Shown here piece after piece: positions 45,896-57,900 of a DNA stretch of 64,000 nucleotides. The first letter of the stretch is position 1, and every line of letters starts with the position of its first letter. Made by a program: the position numbers and the translations under genes. Source of the DNA: Sequoia sempervirens (Eukaryota > Streptophyta > Pinopsida > Cupressales > Cupressaceae); assembly GCA_007258455.2 (NCBI GenBank), contig VDFB02270651.1, positions 495,893,370 to 495,957,369 on the forward strand, written 5' to 3'. The notes beneath the pieces are model-generated. The model was not told the DNA's origin and did no database searches. It saw nothing but the letters and a program-made list of their open reading frames with translations.

Positions 45896-47520
45896 TGAGC
45901 AATATCTCACTCCTGTCATAGTCTGGCCACATCTACTTGTGCTTGAGCCACTAAAGATTGTGCAGTGCCTCTCTCTACTATCATTACTGCCAACTGTGCC
46001 TCACCATCCCCACCTCCAACACCATCCACCAAATCCTAAAGCTAGACTATCTCTGCTTGTGACATGTCTCTCTCACCAACCAACTGACGACACTCCTATC
46101 TCAATTGATCCCTCTCCTGACACAACTGATCTCTCTCCACTATCAATAGGCCCAACTACACTTGAATGTTCCCCTCATCATCAGGGTGGTCCTCCCCATC
46201 TATGTTAGCATCATCCTCTACCCCCTCTCCTCTCCCCAATCAACATCTGGATCTTGCCTCTATCACACATGGCGACGCCCAACATCTCCGCCATCTCCAT
46301 CATCATCATCATCCTAATAATCATCATCATTGTCATTCTCATCACTGCTCTCCTCCTCCTCTACCACTGCAAGTTAATCCCGTGAGATCGTTAGTCGCAC
46401 TAGCCGACACTACGCCCACCATGCATCATACTTTGTTGTTGTGTCTGCATCTACCATTGTTGGATGTGGATCTGAAGGTACTATAGGGGTGTCTCATCAA
46501 CCCTAACTAACTATATATGGCTCTATAAATCCTTCTTAGATGCCATCTTGCGTAGGGAAGGTCTGTCGATGACCAAATTGTTGCATAAAATGCACTAGTA
46601 GATAGCGCTCAATGACCATAGTCGTCTGACCCACCAAATAATGCATCCTCTAAATATAAGGCATATACATGTGATTCTCCTCCTATACCTCACAATCGTG
46701 ATATAGGCACTAGATGAATCTATCTATGTCATCAATGACCCACCTCCACTATGGTAGATCACCTGATTGTTGATGTCGCAAAAAAACAACATATGAAAAA
46801 CATAAGGCATCCCTATCCCCTTCCCCTTGTCCACCACTATTTGCAATACTATACAATGCTCGAAGGCCCAAATGTGCAATAAGGTCACTCCACACCCCAA
46901 GCTCCTACCATCTCAATACACAATCAAGTGTATCTTCTTGTATAACTCAACCAATACACATGTACCTCATGCAAAAAAGTCCCATCTAATAGCATCTTAT
47001 TTAAAACCTCTGCCCATCCAATAGCAAACTTGCAAGATCTCTAATTAGGCATTAATACCCTAGTAATCAACACTACGGTGAACAAAGAAAACTTTGGTAG
47101 CATTCCAAATACCTATCACTAGGTCCAACTTGATCCCCCTCGCCAAAAGATCATTTGTCATGAACACCTGATCTGAGGCATCCCCGACATGCATCAAGTC
47201 ATACTCTACCAACTCCCTTCAAATTGAGAGCCACATAATACTCGATACATCCTCCAACATAATAGTAGCCTCACTTGTCAGTAGGTGGGCGCTGCTAGTG
47301 TTGTTGTGCCACATCTCTATTAGGGCAATCATCATAGCTCAATGTGCTCTCAATTGAGGCATCCTAGAAACGTGGAACAAGCCCATCAGGCTCAACCATT
47401 CCTCGTCCATCTTAGTCAGCTGATATCACAACTGGACTATTACTCTAAGCCACTTCTCGCGCGACTAAAGAGGGCCTAAAGAATCCTGCATCATACTACC
47501 AACCAACGTGAGTCCTAAAA
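45896..47520 (-). pseudogene. antisense plant-mobile-domain (PMD) reading frame
   Basis: The minus strand carries a decayed aminotransferase-like plant mobile domain. Readable are EKWLRVIVQL, then LMGLFHVSRMPQLRAH, MIALIEMWHNNTSSAHL, SEATIMLEDVSSIM, RELVEYD, and further on LLHIWAFEHC and ERYLLVHFMQQFGHRQTF. After the domain come an acidic stretch (EEEESSDENDNDDD, about 46310-46370) and a helical ERDQLCQERDQL (about 46060-46140). Frames shift several times and stops are common. PMDs occur in plant genes and as extra antisense frames between integrase and 3' LTR in Tat-branch retrotransposons, which is exactly its place here. The acceptor-like TTTTTTTAG at 47518-47526 suggests a spliced upstream exon (inference). 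Confidence 0.65.
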
Positions 47521-48681
47521 AAATAACATAAATTAATCAACTATAAAGATCCTAACCTAACAAATGAATTATGCCAATGAAAACAACTAATTAATGCAAT
47601 CAATTCAATGCAAGGCACATAATACTTGGGACAAGTGTGACAAATCAACATAAAATAAATTCCTTTCAATTCAACTTCTAAAACCTTATGTACTTGCATT
47701 TTTTTTGTAGAGTCACACTTCTATCTGATGCAAGCACTATTTTAGGCATAGGTGCATCCTTGCCTTGTGCAGGCATCATTTTAGCATAGGTGCGTCCATA
47801 ACTAATGCAAGTGTGTACATACCATGTGCAAGTACAACCTTAGCACAAGTGCAAATATACCCAATGCAAGCATGCCTCTATCCCGTGTAGGCACCATTTT
47901 GGTGCTAGCACATACTTAACCCCTCAAAGGTGCATACTTGCAAAATGAAAGCATCATTTTAGCACAAGCATGGTGATAGCCTTCAAGAGCCTTTTCCCCA
48001 TTCACAAGCATGACTTCTCAGAAGTGTCGATTTTTGTAGCGTGGAAACTAGTTCACTTCGCAAATGCCAATCTAGGCACAAGCATAGCTCTATGCGACAC
48101 AAGTGCCACAATCGTGCACATACGCATGGTTATGTAGAATCACACATCTATTTTCCCCCATTTCCTAATCTAATTAACCCACATTAATTACGCCTAAACT
48201 ATCTCGAAACCCATGGGTTAGGTTACGTACCAACTCTCTTGTGTCCTTCAAATGTTGGTACTCCTACACATGCTCCACACGATGCAAATGGCAAGGAATT
48301 TCCGACATTGTTCCTTCGCTCACTCTAATCTACTTTCTAATCGCAAGGTGAAAATGACCCTTTGGGCTCCCCTAAAGCCTATTTATAGGCTCCAAACCCT
48401 AATTCCTCCTATGACATGTGGAAAATGCACTTACCTTAGCTAATTTCACTCATCCTTAAGCCTATCACCCTTTTTTTTCTTGTCTCTTTTCCTCATTTTC
48501 TTCCTAAATGCACTTCCACATCATTTGAACCCACCTTTTTTGAGACACTACTCAAACTTTTTTTTTCCAAATTTTCCCAATCAATCTCTCGAGGGGGTAT
48601 CACCTCCCATCACATTGGGCCAAATTTTTAAACCTCTTTGATGCAACATCACTATAAATGTCACATCAAAGAGGGACAAAA
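47521..48681. other. 3' untranslated spacer with GCAAGCAC array and polypurine tract
   Basis: At about 47725-48140 lies a degenerate tandem array: roughly nine units of about 45-50 bp with words like GCAAGCACCATTTTAGCACAGGTGC. The stretch ends in the purine run CAAAGAGGGACAAAA at 48667-48681, the polypurine tract of the element. Confidence 0.6.
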
Positions 48682-48906
48682 TGTAGACACCCCAATTTTG
48701 ACAATCACATATTTGATTAATTAAAATTTTAAATTCTAACTAATCTCAACCATCACCCTTATAATTATTTAAATATCATTTTTTAATTAATTATCTTACT
48801 CCATCTTATAATTAATTAAATATTATATTATTTAATTAATTATTCCATCATTTAATGCTATAGTGAATATTCATGAAAAATTGGGGGGCATAAGAAGAGT
48901 CTCACA
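48682..48906 (+). repeat. 3' LTR of the second Tat-type element, first part
   Basis: Starts TGTAGACACCCCAATTTTGAC directly after the polypurine tract. It contains repeated TTAATTAATTAAATAT-type words. It is interrupted at 48906 by the LINE and resumes at 54395. The CTCACA at 48901-48906 is the left target duplication. Confidence 0.7.
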
Positions 48907-48929
48907 AGCACATAAAGATTTTGCAAATT

Positions 48930-51900
48930 TCATTGAAAAAATAATTTAATTGACATCAGAACAACTAATGGTACCAACACGTGGAACAATAAAAGGTGAG
49001 GGTTCACCAACATTGTAGAATGGTTAGACAAGTTTTTGGTCTCAGAAAACTAGATGAATGAATGTCTATTACCGAAAGCTTCAATATGGTCAATAACGAT
49101 ATCAGACCATTTCCCAGTTGAAATAACAATTAACAAAGATTTGGTACTAGTGAGGAGCCAATTCTGGTTTGAAAGGATGTGGCTTTGGTGTAAAAATTTG
49201 ATTGATCTAACAAAAATTTGGTGGGAGGCACCAATCTAGTTGGAAGGTACCAATATGTTTATCTTCTAAAAAAGTTGCAGCAAATGAAAGGCCATCTCAA
49301 AGTGTGGAATAAAGAATGCTTTAAAAACATATTCGATGAAAAGGAGCACATAGAAGAGGAATTAGAGGTGTTGGGAGAAATGGTGCTAAAATCAGGTATG
49401 ATAGCAGTAGAATTTGATAAGGAAAAGGAATTAATGGCATAATACAATGAAATATTGACAAGAGAAGAGAGCTATTGGAGGGAGAAATCAAGGGACACAT
49501 GGTTGGAGGAGGGGGGTCTCAATACAAAATACTTTCATAATTCAACAAAAGTGAAGAGGATCTAGAACAAAATCACTCAAATCGAGTAGGATGGGGTTAA
49601 TTATTCAAACAAACCAACAATTGCGAAGATGGGGGTGAATTTTTTTGAATCTACGTTGGGTGGAGAGGGTGATGCTGACGTTTTAAATTGCAGTATGCTA
49701 AATGATATCAACCCAATAGTAACAACATAAGATAATGAGATGCTAAGCACACCAGTATTGGTGGAAGAAGTGAAAGAAGCCACATTCCAAATGTCATCCA
49801 ATAAGGCGCAGGGCCCAACGGGTTCTTTGCTCTATTATACCAACTTGTTGGGAGTTCATCGGGGAGGAGTTAAGCAAGGCAGTGGAAGAATCGAGGAGGA
49901 AGGGAAGAATCTTACAAGATTTAAACAATACTAACATAGTACTCATTCCCAAGAAGGATTCCAGCAGCAAATTTGAATAATATAGGCCAATCTCACTATG
50001 TAACACGATATATAAAATAATATCAAAAGTAATGGCGAACTGTCTTAAAAAAGATATGCTAAATGACAACAACCAATATAAGAGATATTTTTTGAATGCT
50101 AAGCACACCCCATTGGAAATCCACAAAAAAAAACATCCAAATAAAACAAAAAATGCAGAACCCAATGGGTTATGAAATCCTAATTTAGCATGCAAACACT
50201 TGATCCCATGGGGGAGTTGGTGCAAATAGGTGTGTGGAGATTTGCCCTTTCCCAACTCCTTGAATGAAAATGTTGATTGATTGGAGTCTCAATCGATGGA
50301 GAGGAGATTAATGCAAGGATCAAATGTGGAAGATATAATGAGGATGGAAGGACAAAGAATGATATAATTTGTACAAGATTTAAACAATACTAGACATAGT
50401 ACTCATTCCCTTAAGAAAAAGGATTCCAGCAAAATCAAATGGATTAGAATGAATTAATAACGAGATGCCAATTTGATTTAGATTTTGGATTAATCTACAC
50501 TAATTGATAATCACAGTAAATTATTAAAATAAATAATCGAAAGTAATGGCGAACTGTCTTAAAAAAGATACTACCCAAGATCATAACACAACAACAAATT
50601 GGGTTTATACCAGGCATAAACATAACAGATGGAATTATTGTCACACATGAGATCATGCATACATTGAAGAAATGCAACCAACCAAGGATGATAGTCAAAA
50701 TCGACCTAAGCAAAGCCTATGATAGGGTATGATGGAACTTTCTAATGAAGACTATGGCAAAATTTAGCTTTGGAGAGAAATGGTTAAAATGGGTCTATGG
50801 ATGTATATCCTCACCTAGATACCTAGTTGTTATAAATGGTGTTCCTCATGGCTTCTTTCAATTAACAAGGGGCCTAAGACAAGGTGACCTGATCTCGTCA
50901 TTCCTTCTTCATGATAATGTAAAATGCTTTTAGTTGGCATATAAACAAACTCCAACAAAGAGGTATGTGGAGAGGTATTTCAACTACCCCATCTTTGAGT
51001 CCTTTTACTCATCAACTTTTTTTTGATGATACGATTCTGTGTGGTACATCTAACATGAATGATTTGGAAAGTATAAAAAAAGTAATAAATGTTTTTAGCA
51101 TAGAAGTAGGTTAATTAACAAACACAAAAAAGTCAAACATGTATATTTTTTCAATACTTTGAGGTGGTTCTAGCGAAAAGCAATTAATTTATTGGGATTC
51201 CAATCCACAAGCTTTCTCGCAAAATACCTAGGCGTACCCCTATTTCATAGTGCAGTCAAAAGCGGAATTTGGGAGGACACAGTAAAGAAATGCAAGTTGA
51301 GGGTTGAGTGTTGGAGGGACAAGTGGTTAACCTTGGTAGGGAGGCTAACAATGCTGAAGGTAGTGTTGGCTGCAATTCCCGTTGATTTGTTATCTTGCAT
51401 TGAAATCACCAAAAAACCCAACAAGAAAATTGTGGGTATCCAAAGGAAATTTTTGTGGGATGGTGCAAATAAGAAACGGTTAAGATGTCTAAGGAAGTTG
51501 GAGGCATGGGGGCGAAAGATATGAGGCTGCAAAACAAAGCGTTGGGCGCAAAGATGGTGTGGGAAATGTTCATCAACCAAGAGGCACTCTGGTGGAAGTT
51601 GCTTAAAGCAAAATACTTGGATACACTTGAAAGGGAGCGTATCTTAACAATAGCAAATCTAGGGAGAGGCTCTGCCATCTAGAATTTCATCTTAAAATGC
51701 AGGATAGTGATAATGGAGCATATTACCTAGAAATTAAAGGATGGAAGGAGGGCATCCTTTTGGCATGACTCATGGAATGGGTATGCCCTATTGGACCAAA
51801 TGCAAAGCTTGGAGGAGGTTGTGGGTGTCTCAAGCTTGGTGTATGGCGAGAAATTCTGCAACTTTATTGAAAATATGGTGATTAGGGTAAAGCAAAATAG

Positions 51901-52440
51901 AGAAAATTTGACTTCTTGGATGATTAATTAAGAAAAGCTATAATCTACAAGTTGTCAAATCGACAATGGCTCCTCTTTGAAGGCAGTGACACCATAGTTT
52001 GGTGTGCAACAAAGTCTATGAGATACTCGGGAAAGTTGGGGTATGAGGTTCTAAAGAAGGCTATAAGATCAGTGACATGACCAGATAATATGTGTTGGGG
52101 AAGGATGGTTATCCCAAAGGCAACAACTTTTGCTTGGATTGCACTTCTTGAGAGGATATTAACAGGTGAACGGTTGAATCACATTGGTGTGATAGGGCCA
52201 CATAGATGTGTGATGTGCTACAAGCATGAAGAAACCATGGATCACTTGTTGGTTCATTGCAAAGTTGCACAATCTTGTCGGTCTAGCTTGGGAAAAGGAT
52301 CCACAATGGCAGGACTATGGTTTGAAGTGCCTGCAATGGTGATATGGGAACTATGGAAGGAGATAAATGCACATATTTTCAAAGAGAAAATATCCCCAAT
52401 TGAAAGCTTGCTAACAAAAATCGAACTTGGGGTAAGTGAG
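48930..52440 (+). pseudogene. LINE endonuclease end, reverse transcriptase and zf-RVT region
   Basis: Endonuclease tail: IDIRTTNGTNTWNN near 48960, then SDHFPVE at about 49108. RT: KAQGPTG (usually KAPGPDG) near 49805, then EYRPISLCNTIYKIIS at about 49976, GFIPGINITDGI, KIDLSKAYDRV at about 50700, LRQGDLIS at about 50875, the catalytic FFDDTI (usually FADD) at about 51019, and FLAKYLGVPL at about 51212. zf-RVT: PKATTFAWIALLERILT and CVMCYKHEETMDHLLVHC at about 52208-52260. Frameshifts are frequent and a 514-bp rearranged duplication disrupts the RT near 50026-50570. It belongs to the plant L1-like group that carries a C-terminal RNase H. Confidence 0.9.
50026..50570 (+). repeat. rearranged duplication inside the LINE RT
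   Basis: A 31-bp word (containing GTAATGGCGAACTGTC) occurs at 50026-50056 and again at 50540-50570. About 50370-50430 also repeats 49913-49965 (ACAAGATTTAAACAATACTA). About 310 bp of other sequence lies between, itself including short copies of 49695 and 49740. The conserved RT reading continues only after the second copy. Confidence 0.8.
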
Positions 52441-52559
52441 CACTTGAATATCTAGGCAAGCAAGAGACCCTTCAACTATGTTTCAACCTGGGACTAGAGA
52501 ATGGTGAAGAATTGGCCTAAGATAAAACCACCAAAAATATCTCTCTTAAAGAAAGAGTG

Positions 52560-52985
52560 GGGCAAAGCAAAATAAAATGGAAATTGCCTCCCAAAGGCAG
52601 ATTGAAGTTGAATTTCGATGGGGCATCGCGAGGAAACCTAGGGCCCTTCGATGCCGGTTTTGTCATTAGAAATGAAAGTGGTGAGTTGATATGGGCTTCA
52701 TGAAAGGAGCTTCTTGATGGAACGAATAATGAAGCAAAATGGAGTGCCCTCTTTGAAGGTGTAAGCTTTTGTGTAAGTGCAGGATTGAACAATATGGACA
52801 TAGAGGGGATTTCAAAGTGGTGGTAAGGGCTATCATTGTGAGAAAAGCTCAAAGCTAGAAGATGAATATTTGGTTGGAGCAAATTTTGTAAAAATTAAAC
52901 CAAATGGGCGACCACAACTTATTCCACACATACATGGATGCAAATAAAGTGGTCGATTACTTATCAAACCAAGGCATTGACTAGG
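52560..52985 (+). pseudogene. LINE-encoded RNase H domain
   Basis: RNase H of the RVT_3 type: LKLNFDGASRGNLGP at about 52603 (first Asp), GFVIRNESGELIWAS, NNEAKWSALFEGV (Glu) at about 52728, MDIEGDFKVV read across a frameshift at about 52797, and HTYMDANKVVDYLSNQG (last Asp region) near 52930. It contains stops and shifts. It would have degraded the RNA strand during target-primed reverse transcription. Confidence 0.82.
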
Positions 52986-54360
52986 TTGAAAATCTTCGAC
53001 ACTTTATTAACCCTGATAATCAGATAAGGTTGCGTTATTGGCTTCAAAATGATTTGTAGTGGTCTTGCTCATATGACATAAATCTTGCCTCAAGGACGTG
53101 TGGTTGCGTTATTGGCCTCAAAATGATCTGTAGTGGTCTTGCTCATATGACATAAATCTTGCCTCACGGACGTGTGGGGCCCTGAGGGCAGATGAAGTGA
53201 GAATCACAAGAGGCCTCGACCATAAACTCGCATAATACAATATGTTGAGGCCGGTTTTGACAATATAAGGTTGTGTGTAACATCCTTGGTACCACTTCTC
53301 TCGATCGAGTGTGATATGTAATCCCACAACATATCAAAGGGAATGATGGACTCTAGAGCCTTCCCCTCAACGTTCTTGAAGCAACTATAAAGGGCCTCTA
53401 TTTGATTGGAGGCTATCACATCAAAGATGGGAGTTTTTGTGCTTTGCAAATGCTTTGTAGATCGAGTGGAAGGGTCTGGAAGCTCGGGTGTTGTAGAAAA
53501 GGATGAGGTGGTGTCCATAGCTGGTGTAGTGGGTGTGGCCTGGGTCGAGGTGGTGATCACGGGGCTCTGTAGCCCGCAAGGATGTGGACGGTTAAGGGGT
53601 TGGCAACCACAAAAAGGTAAGTCCTGTACAAACGGATCCCCAAAATGCATGGGGAATATCTCAGAGGGTCTACAAGTTGAAGATAGAAGCCTCTAAAGTG
53701 CCTTTAAATTTCAATGGGGGCCTCAAACAACCTATAATGGTTTGTAATGGAGGTTTTGGCTCTTTGCAGGTGTTACAGGTTATCAGTTGATCGCAGGCAG
53801 ATGGTGGAGGCTGCTCTAGAAACCTATGAGGTGCAGATTGGAAATCTATTTAAAACGGAGTCGACAGAGGACATAAATGTGGTGAAACAAGTGTTAGGGG
53901 AACATGAGCACATATCCATGATGCGGGTCTGTTGGGGCTTGTGATCTCGAACATGCTTTGCTCAACCAGAAGGAAGACCCGACTAAAGCAGTAGCCCGTC
54001 GAGTGTTGGATATCCATGTTGATGCAACCCTCAAGACAGTGAAAACTCTTGAAAATGGCCAAAGACGAGGGTGGTGTGTGATATTGTTGAAGATGAGAAA
54101 ATTCATAGTAAAAAGGAAGTGGCCGAAGCAATGGATAAAGTCAAAGAAGCCATTGAGGCAAAAGACCTACAAATCTTCCTCAACCATGTAATAGAAAAAA
54201 AGGGTGCATTCAAAGAGTTCTAGATTAGGAGGATGACAGAGCTAGGTGCGGGGTTGATAACCTTGCTCTGAGGTCTATGTAACTTCTAGTTTGTAAATCT
54301 AAACACTATGTAATCTCTGGTTTTCAAAGCAATGAAAGAGTGCTACTCTCACTGGTAGTA
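52986..54360. other. LINE 3' region
   Basis: 1.4 kb after RNase H, long for a plant LINE. It begins with a 74-bp tandem duplication (53028-53101 and 53102-53175). A minus-strand frame at 53204-53650 (148 codons; S/T/P-rich, then a helical stretch EALYSCFKNVEGKALE) and short plus-strand helical stretches (for example KKEVAEAMDKVKEAIEAKDL at about 54112-54171) are visible. No family is recognised. It could be captured host sequence. Confidence 0.5.
53028..53175. repeat. 74-bp tandem duplication
   Basis: Two copies, each starting GGTTGCGTTATTGGC, with about three differences (CTTC/CCTC, ATTTG/ATCTG, AAGG/ACGG). Confidence 0.93.
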
Positions 54361-54394
54361 GTTTGCCAAAATAATAATAATAAAAAAACTCACA

Positions 54395-55290
54395 TCCTCT
54401 TATAATTAATTAAATATTGTATTATTTAATTAATTATTAGATGTTCCACTATAACTATTTAAATATCCTATAGTCTTCTCTAAATTAATTAAATATCTTG
54501 TACTATTTAATTAATTTGACCTTAATCCATATTCTTCCAAATCCCTAATCTCGATTAAGTTAATAAATCTATGATTAATTAACTTAATCCATATTCTAAT
54601 CATCATTAAAATCTCCTCTAATTTTTAATTATACCCCTTCCCCTAAACTTGTAGACATATGACACGTCATACATGCCTCTTGAATGATTTGCATGCACTT
54701 GAGTCACTATTTAACTCCAAGTCATCCTTTGACCTCTCCTCTCATTGGATGCTCACACATGTGTGAGATCCTCTTCCCCATAAGAGCCACCCTACACTTT
54801 CTACTTATCACCACTTGTCATATCCTCTAAGTCTACTCATCTTACACCTTGCCATATTTGTTTCCACTTGTCAAAATCTTGTTTTTCCCAAGATATGTGT
54901 GAGCACACCTTACTCTCCACATGTCACTTTCTTGTTCTTCTCAAGATGTGCTCAAACATGTGTGAGTGCACCTTGCTCTCTTCACCATGTCACATGCCAT
55001 AGTCATATGCCTCCACCTTGTGACAACTTGTCACAAGGCTAAGCCTTTGCCATCTCATACAATCTCAACCATCCATTCCACAAGAAGATCTTGACCCTCC
55101 ATTTATCCATCCAAAAATCTATAAATTTAAGCCTTTCCATCCCATTTTCAACAATGCAATTTGAGTTAGCCAAATTATGTTGGAAATTCACTAAGAACAA
55201 TCCACAATGCAATCAAGAGAACAAATCTACAAGTTCTTGGGTGCAAACTTGGAGCTCAATCAATGGAGGTGAAAGTGTTAAGGTATAATC
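54395..55290 (+). repeat. 3' LTR of the second Tat-type element, second part
   Basis: Continues the AATTAATTAAATAT repeats, then T/C-rich DNA with repeated 'CACATGTGTGAG' words. It includes a likely R/U5 region ending around 55290. The exact end and flanking duplication are unknown because the 5' LTR is outside the window. Confidence 0.5.
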
Positions 55291-57600
55291 ACTTTTAACA
55301 TTATTTCCTTTGTGTTTTCATTTGATTTATCTTCTCAATCATTTTCTCCCTCTTCAGTTTATAATTGATCCAAAGAGAATCTCATTAACTTAACATAAAC
55401 AATTTTAAAGAGAGTCCAAATTAAAAAAACTAGGAATATGTAGCAACAAATACTTTAATACAAATCTAAGACTTGGCTATAAAGGATATACGTTTGATGA
55501 TCCAATGCGAAATCTACTTTTATATAAAATATATTGAAAAAACATGACACATTAAATATTGTGAGAATCCTTAAAAATTTTAAACATCACCAACTTACTC
55601 TAATATTATTGGCAATGTTTTAAAAAATGTTACACAATCATCATGATTTCATTGTGACATTGAGTTTTAAATGTCTTTCAATATTAGATCTTGAAGGTTT
55701 ATCAAGGAAGTAGAGGTGAAAAACATGAGGGTTTCAAGGAAAAAAGCTTCATTTTTGAGCTTGAGGTTAAGAATAATTTTCATCAAAACCACTCATTTAA
55801 CAACTAGGTGTCCCCATTATAGAGAACAAAGAGAACCGAATTAGAGAAGCTTGATTAACTTGCTAATAGTTGGTTAATGTAGAATTATACATATACAAAA
55901 TTAGTTTTCATATTTTAAAGTTAGAGTTTTAGTATTCTTGTCATGTTCATTCAATCGAGGGGCTTTCTAAAAACCCATTTTCAACAAGGTATTATTGTAT
56001 TGTTATGTACGCTATTTCAAGTTTTTAATATAATTGGCCCTTAGGAAATTGGTGTCTTGGTGTGGCCATTCACCTCATGATTAAGATGTCTAATGAAAAG
56101 GGGCTTGAACTATTTTTATTTTGAGGATAAAACAATGCCTAATTGAGAATGGACAAGGCATTAAAAGTTTGCATTGCTAAGCTAGGGACTTTTATTTTAG
56201 GACTTTGTAGAGGAAAATATTTTTCTGAAAGTTTATTTTAGGTAAATTCAATAAAATGTATGCACAAGTATGATTATGTTAGATTGATTAAATGAAGTTA
56301 GTTGGGACTAATAATCTAAGAATTTGTAGTAACTATTTTTCAAATGTGAGTTACAATAAGTGATAATACTTAACTTTATGACTAAAGAATGAATGGTCTG
56401 ATTGAATGCTCTAAAATTTGCAATGCCTCAAGATTTAGAATAAAAAATAACATTTGATATTTACCTCAAAATGAAGTACTTTTATAAACTCTAAATAAGG
56501 ACAAGTTGAGGGATCCAATACATTCACAACCACAAATCTATCCTATACCTACAAACTTATAGTGTACCATTTAAAAAAAAATGTTCTTAACTTTCCCTCA
56601 TTTACCTCTATATAAATTTTGTCATGTTAGTATCTTAAGATTGGGCGTTTTTAAAAATATCTTGGTAGGCCCACATTATGTGACAAAAGGGACATGTTTT
56701 CCAAGGTCAACTCACATAAATGTACACAAATAATTGAAAAAAACTCTTTAGTTACACATATATTCCTAGAATATTTGTACAAAACTAGATTCCTTTTAAC
56801 ACACTAATTGAAGTGTGTAAAATGAATGATATGCCTAGGTATGCTTAGAGTCATTAGATGATTACAATGAATGAATTGAATCTCTTTAAATATAAGGATA
56901 AAAAGAACTTATTATGAAAAATTATGTTTAGCTAATTCTAAGGAGTGAATCAAATTTAAAATTTGGGAGGGATGAGCCCACATCTGCAAGGACATCCCTA
57001 CAACTATGAACTTGTCCTAGATCATTAAAGGGGTGGAATCAAAGTGAATAACATGTACATGAAATATGTGCATATATCTACTGGGTCTAATAAATGTAAG
57101 GATATAGCAAATGTATGCAAATGATTACACATATAAATGAAGTAATGGGTAAATAAATAGAAATGTGTGTAATGGACGGCTATGACATATGACAATCAAA
57201 CACTTTGCACAAAATTAAGCTACAAATCTATAAAAGCACTCTCATTAAAAGTAGACCCAAAATCAAATGAGAAATACCATGAATATGTCCATTTGATCAT
57301 TACAGATTTAAATTCTGATTAATTATATGAACCATCCACTTCTTTATTTTCTCAATTCCATCTAAAATTTATAAATATAAAAATTTAAGAAATTATAAGA
57401 CCAATTGAGTTGTGCCAGATTTCCAATGGGGCCTTTGTACCTCGCTACTTTGAAGTTTTCTCTCGAATCTTTTCTAGGATTTTCATTTCACCTTAACTGA
57501 GATTAATCCAATCGTGCATATGTCTCTAATCTCTGTGTCGTCGATATACGCATTGACAATGATAGTACTAATGAGTCATGACAATGACAAGATGATGAAA
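55291..57600. other. no gene recognised
   Basis: AT-rich DNA without domain-like frames, RNA genes or clear repeats on either strand. Probably intergenic. Confidence 0.4.
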
Positions 57601-57900
57601 CCTTAATAAATTTCCTTTGAACAAAATATTTCATAAGATTTTAACAAAATTATATTCCAGTGAAGTAATTGCAAACAAGAGTTGATAACAGTTTTGAAGC
57701 TTATATATTGTATTAAAATTTCATATCCATGCGGCTTTACAGCTTTTTTAAATCTTTTAAGGTTGCCATCATGTCCAGGACATTCACTAAGCCTGTATAA
57801 GATGGGCACCAAGCTAGCTCTCTTATCAAAATTAGGAATTCACACTTATGGTATAAGCATAATCAACATGATCTCAAAAGGTGATATTAATAAGCAATTC
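57601..57900 (-). other. possible 3' UTR of the gene at 57900-58938
   Basis: Lies just downstream (minus strand) of the last open stretch. No domain; the small frames on both strands are not supported. The UTR role is inferred from position. Confidence 0.3.

Larger units (their letters stand above)
48907..54388 (+). mobile_element. 5'-truncated LINE (L1-type) inserted in an LTR
   Basis: A non-LTR retrotransposon beginning inside the endonuclease domain and ending in a (TAA)n/poly-A tail (about 54370-54388). CTCACA flanks both ends (48901-48906 and 54389-54394), a short target duplication. Order: endonuclease end, RT, zinc-finger region, RNase H, long 3' part. Internal rearrangements and many stops show that it is dead. 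5' truncation is usual for LINEs. Confidence 0.85.

Noticed and set aside
46166..46486. His/Pro-rich plus-strand frame
   Set aside because: Shadow of the acidic stretch of the antisense PMD frame (GAT/GAG runs read in reverse).
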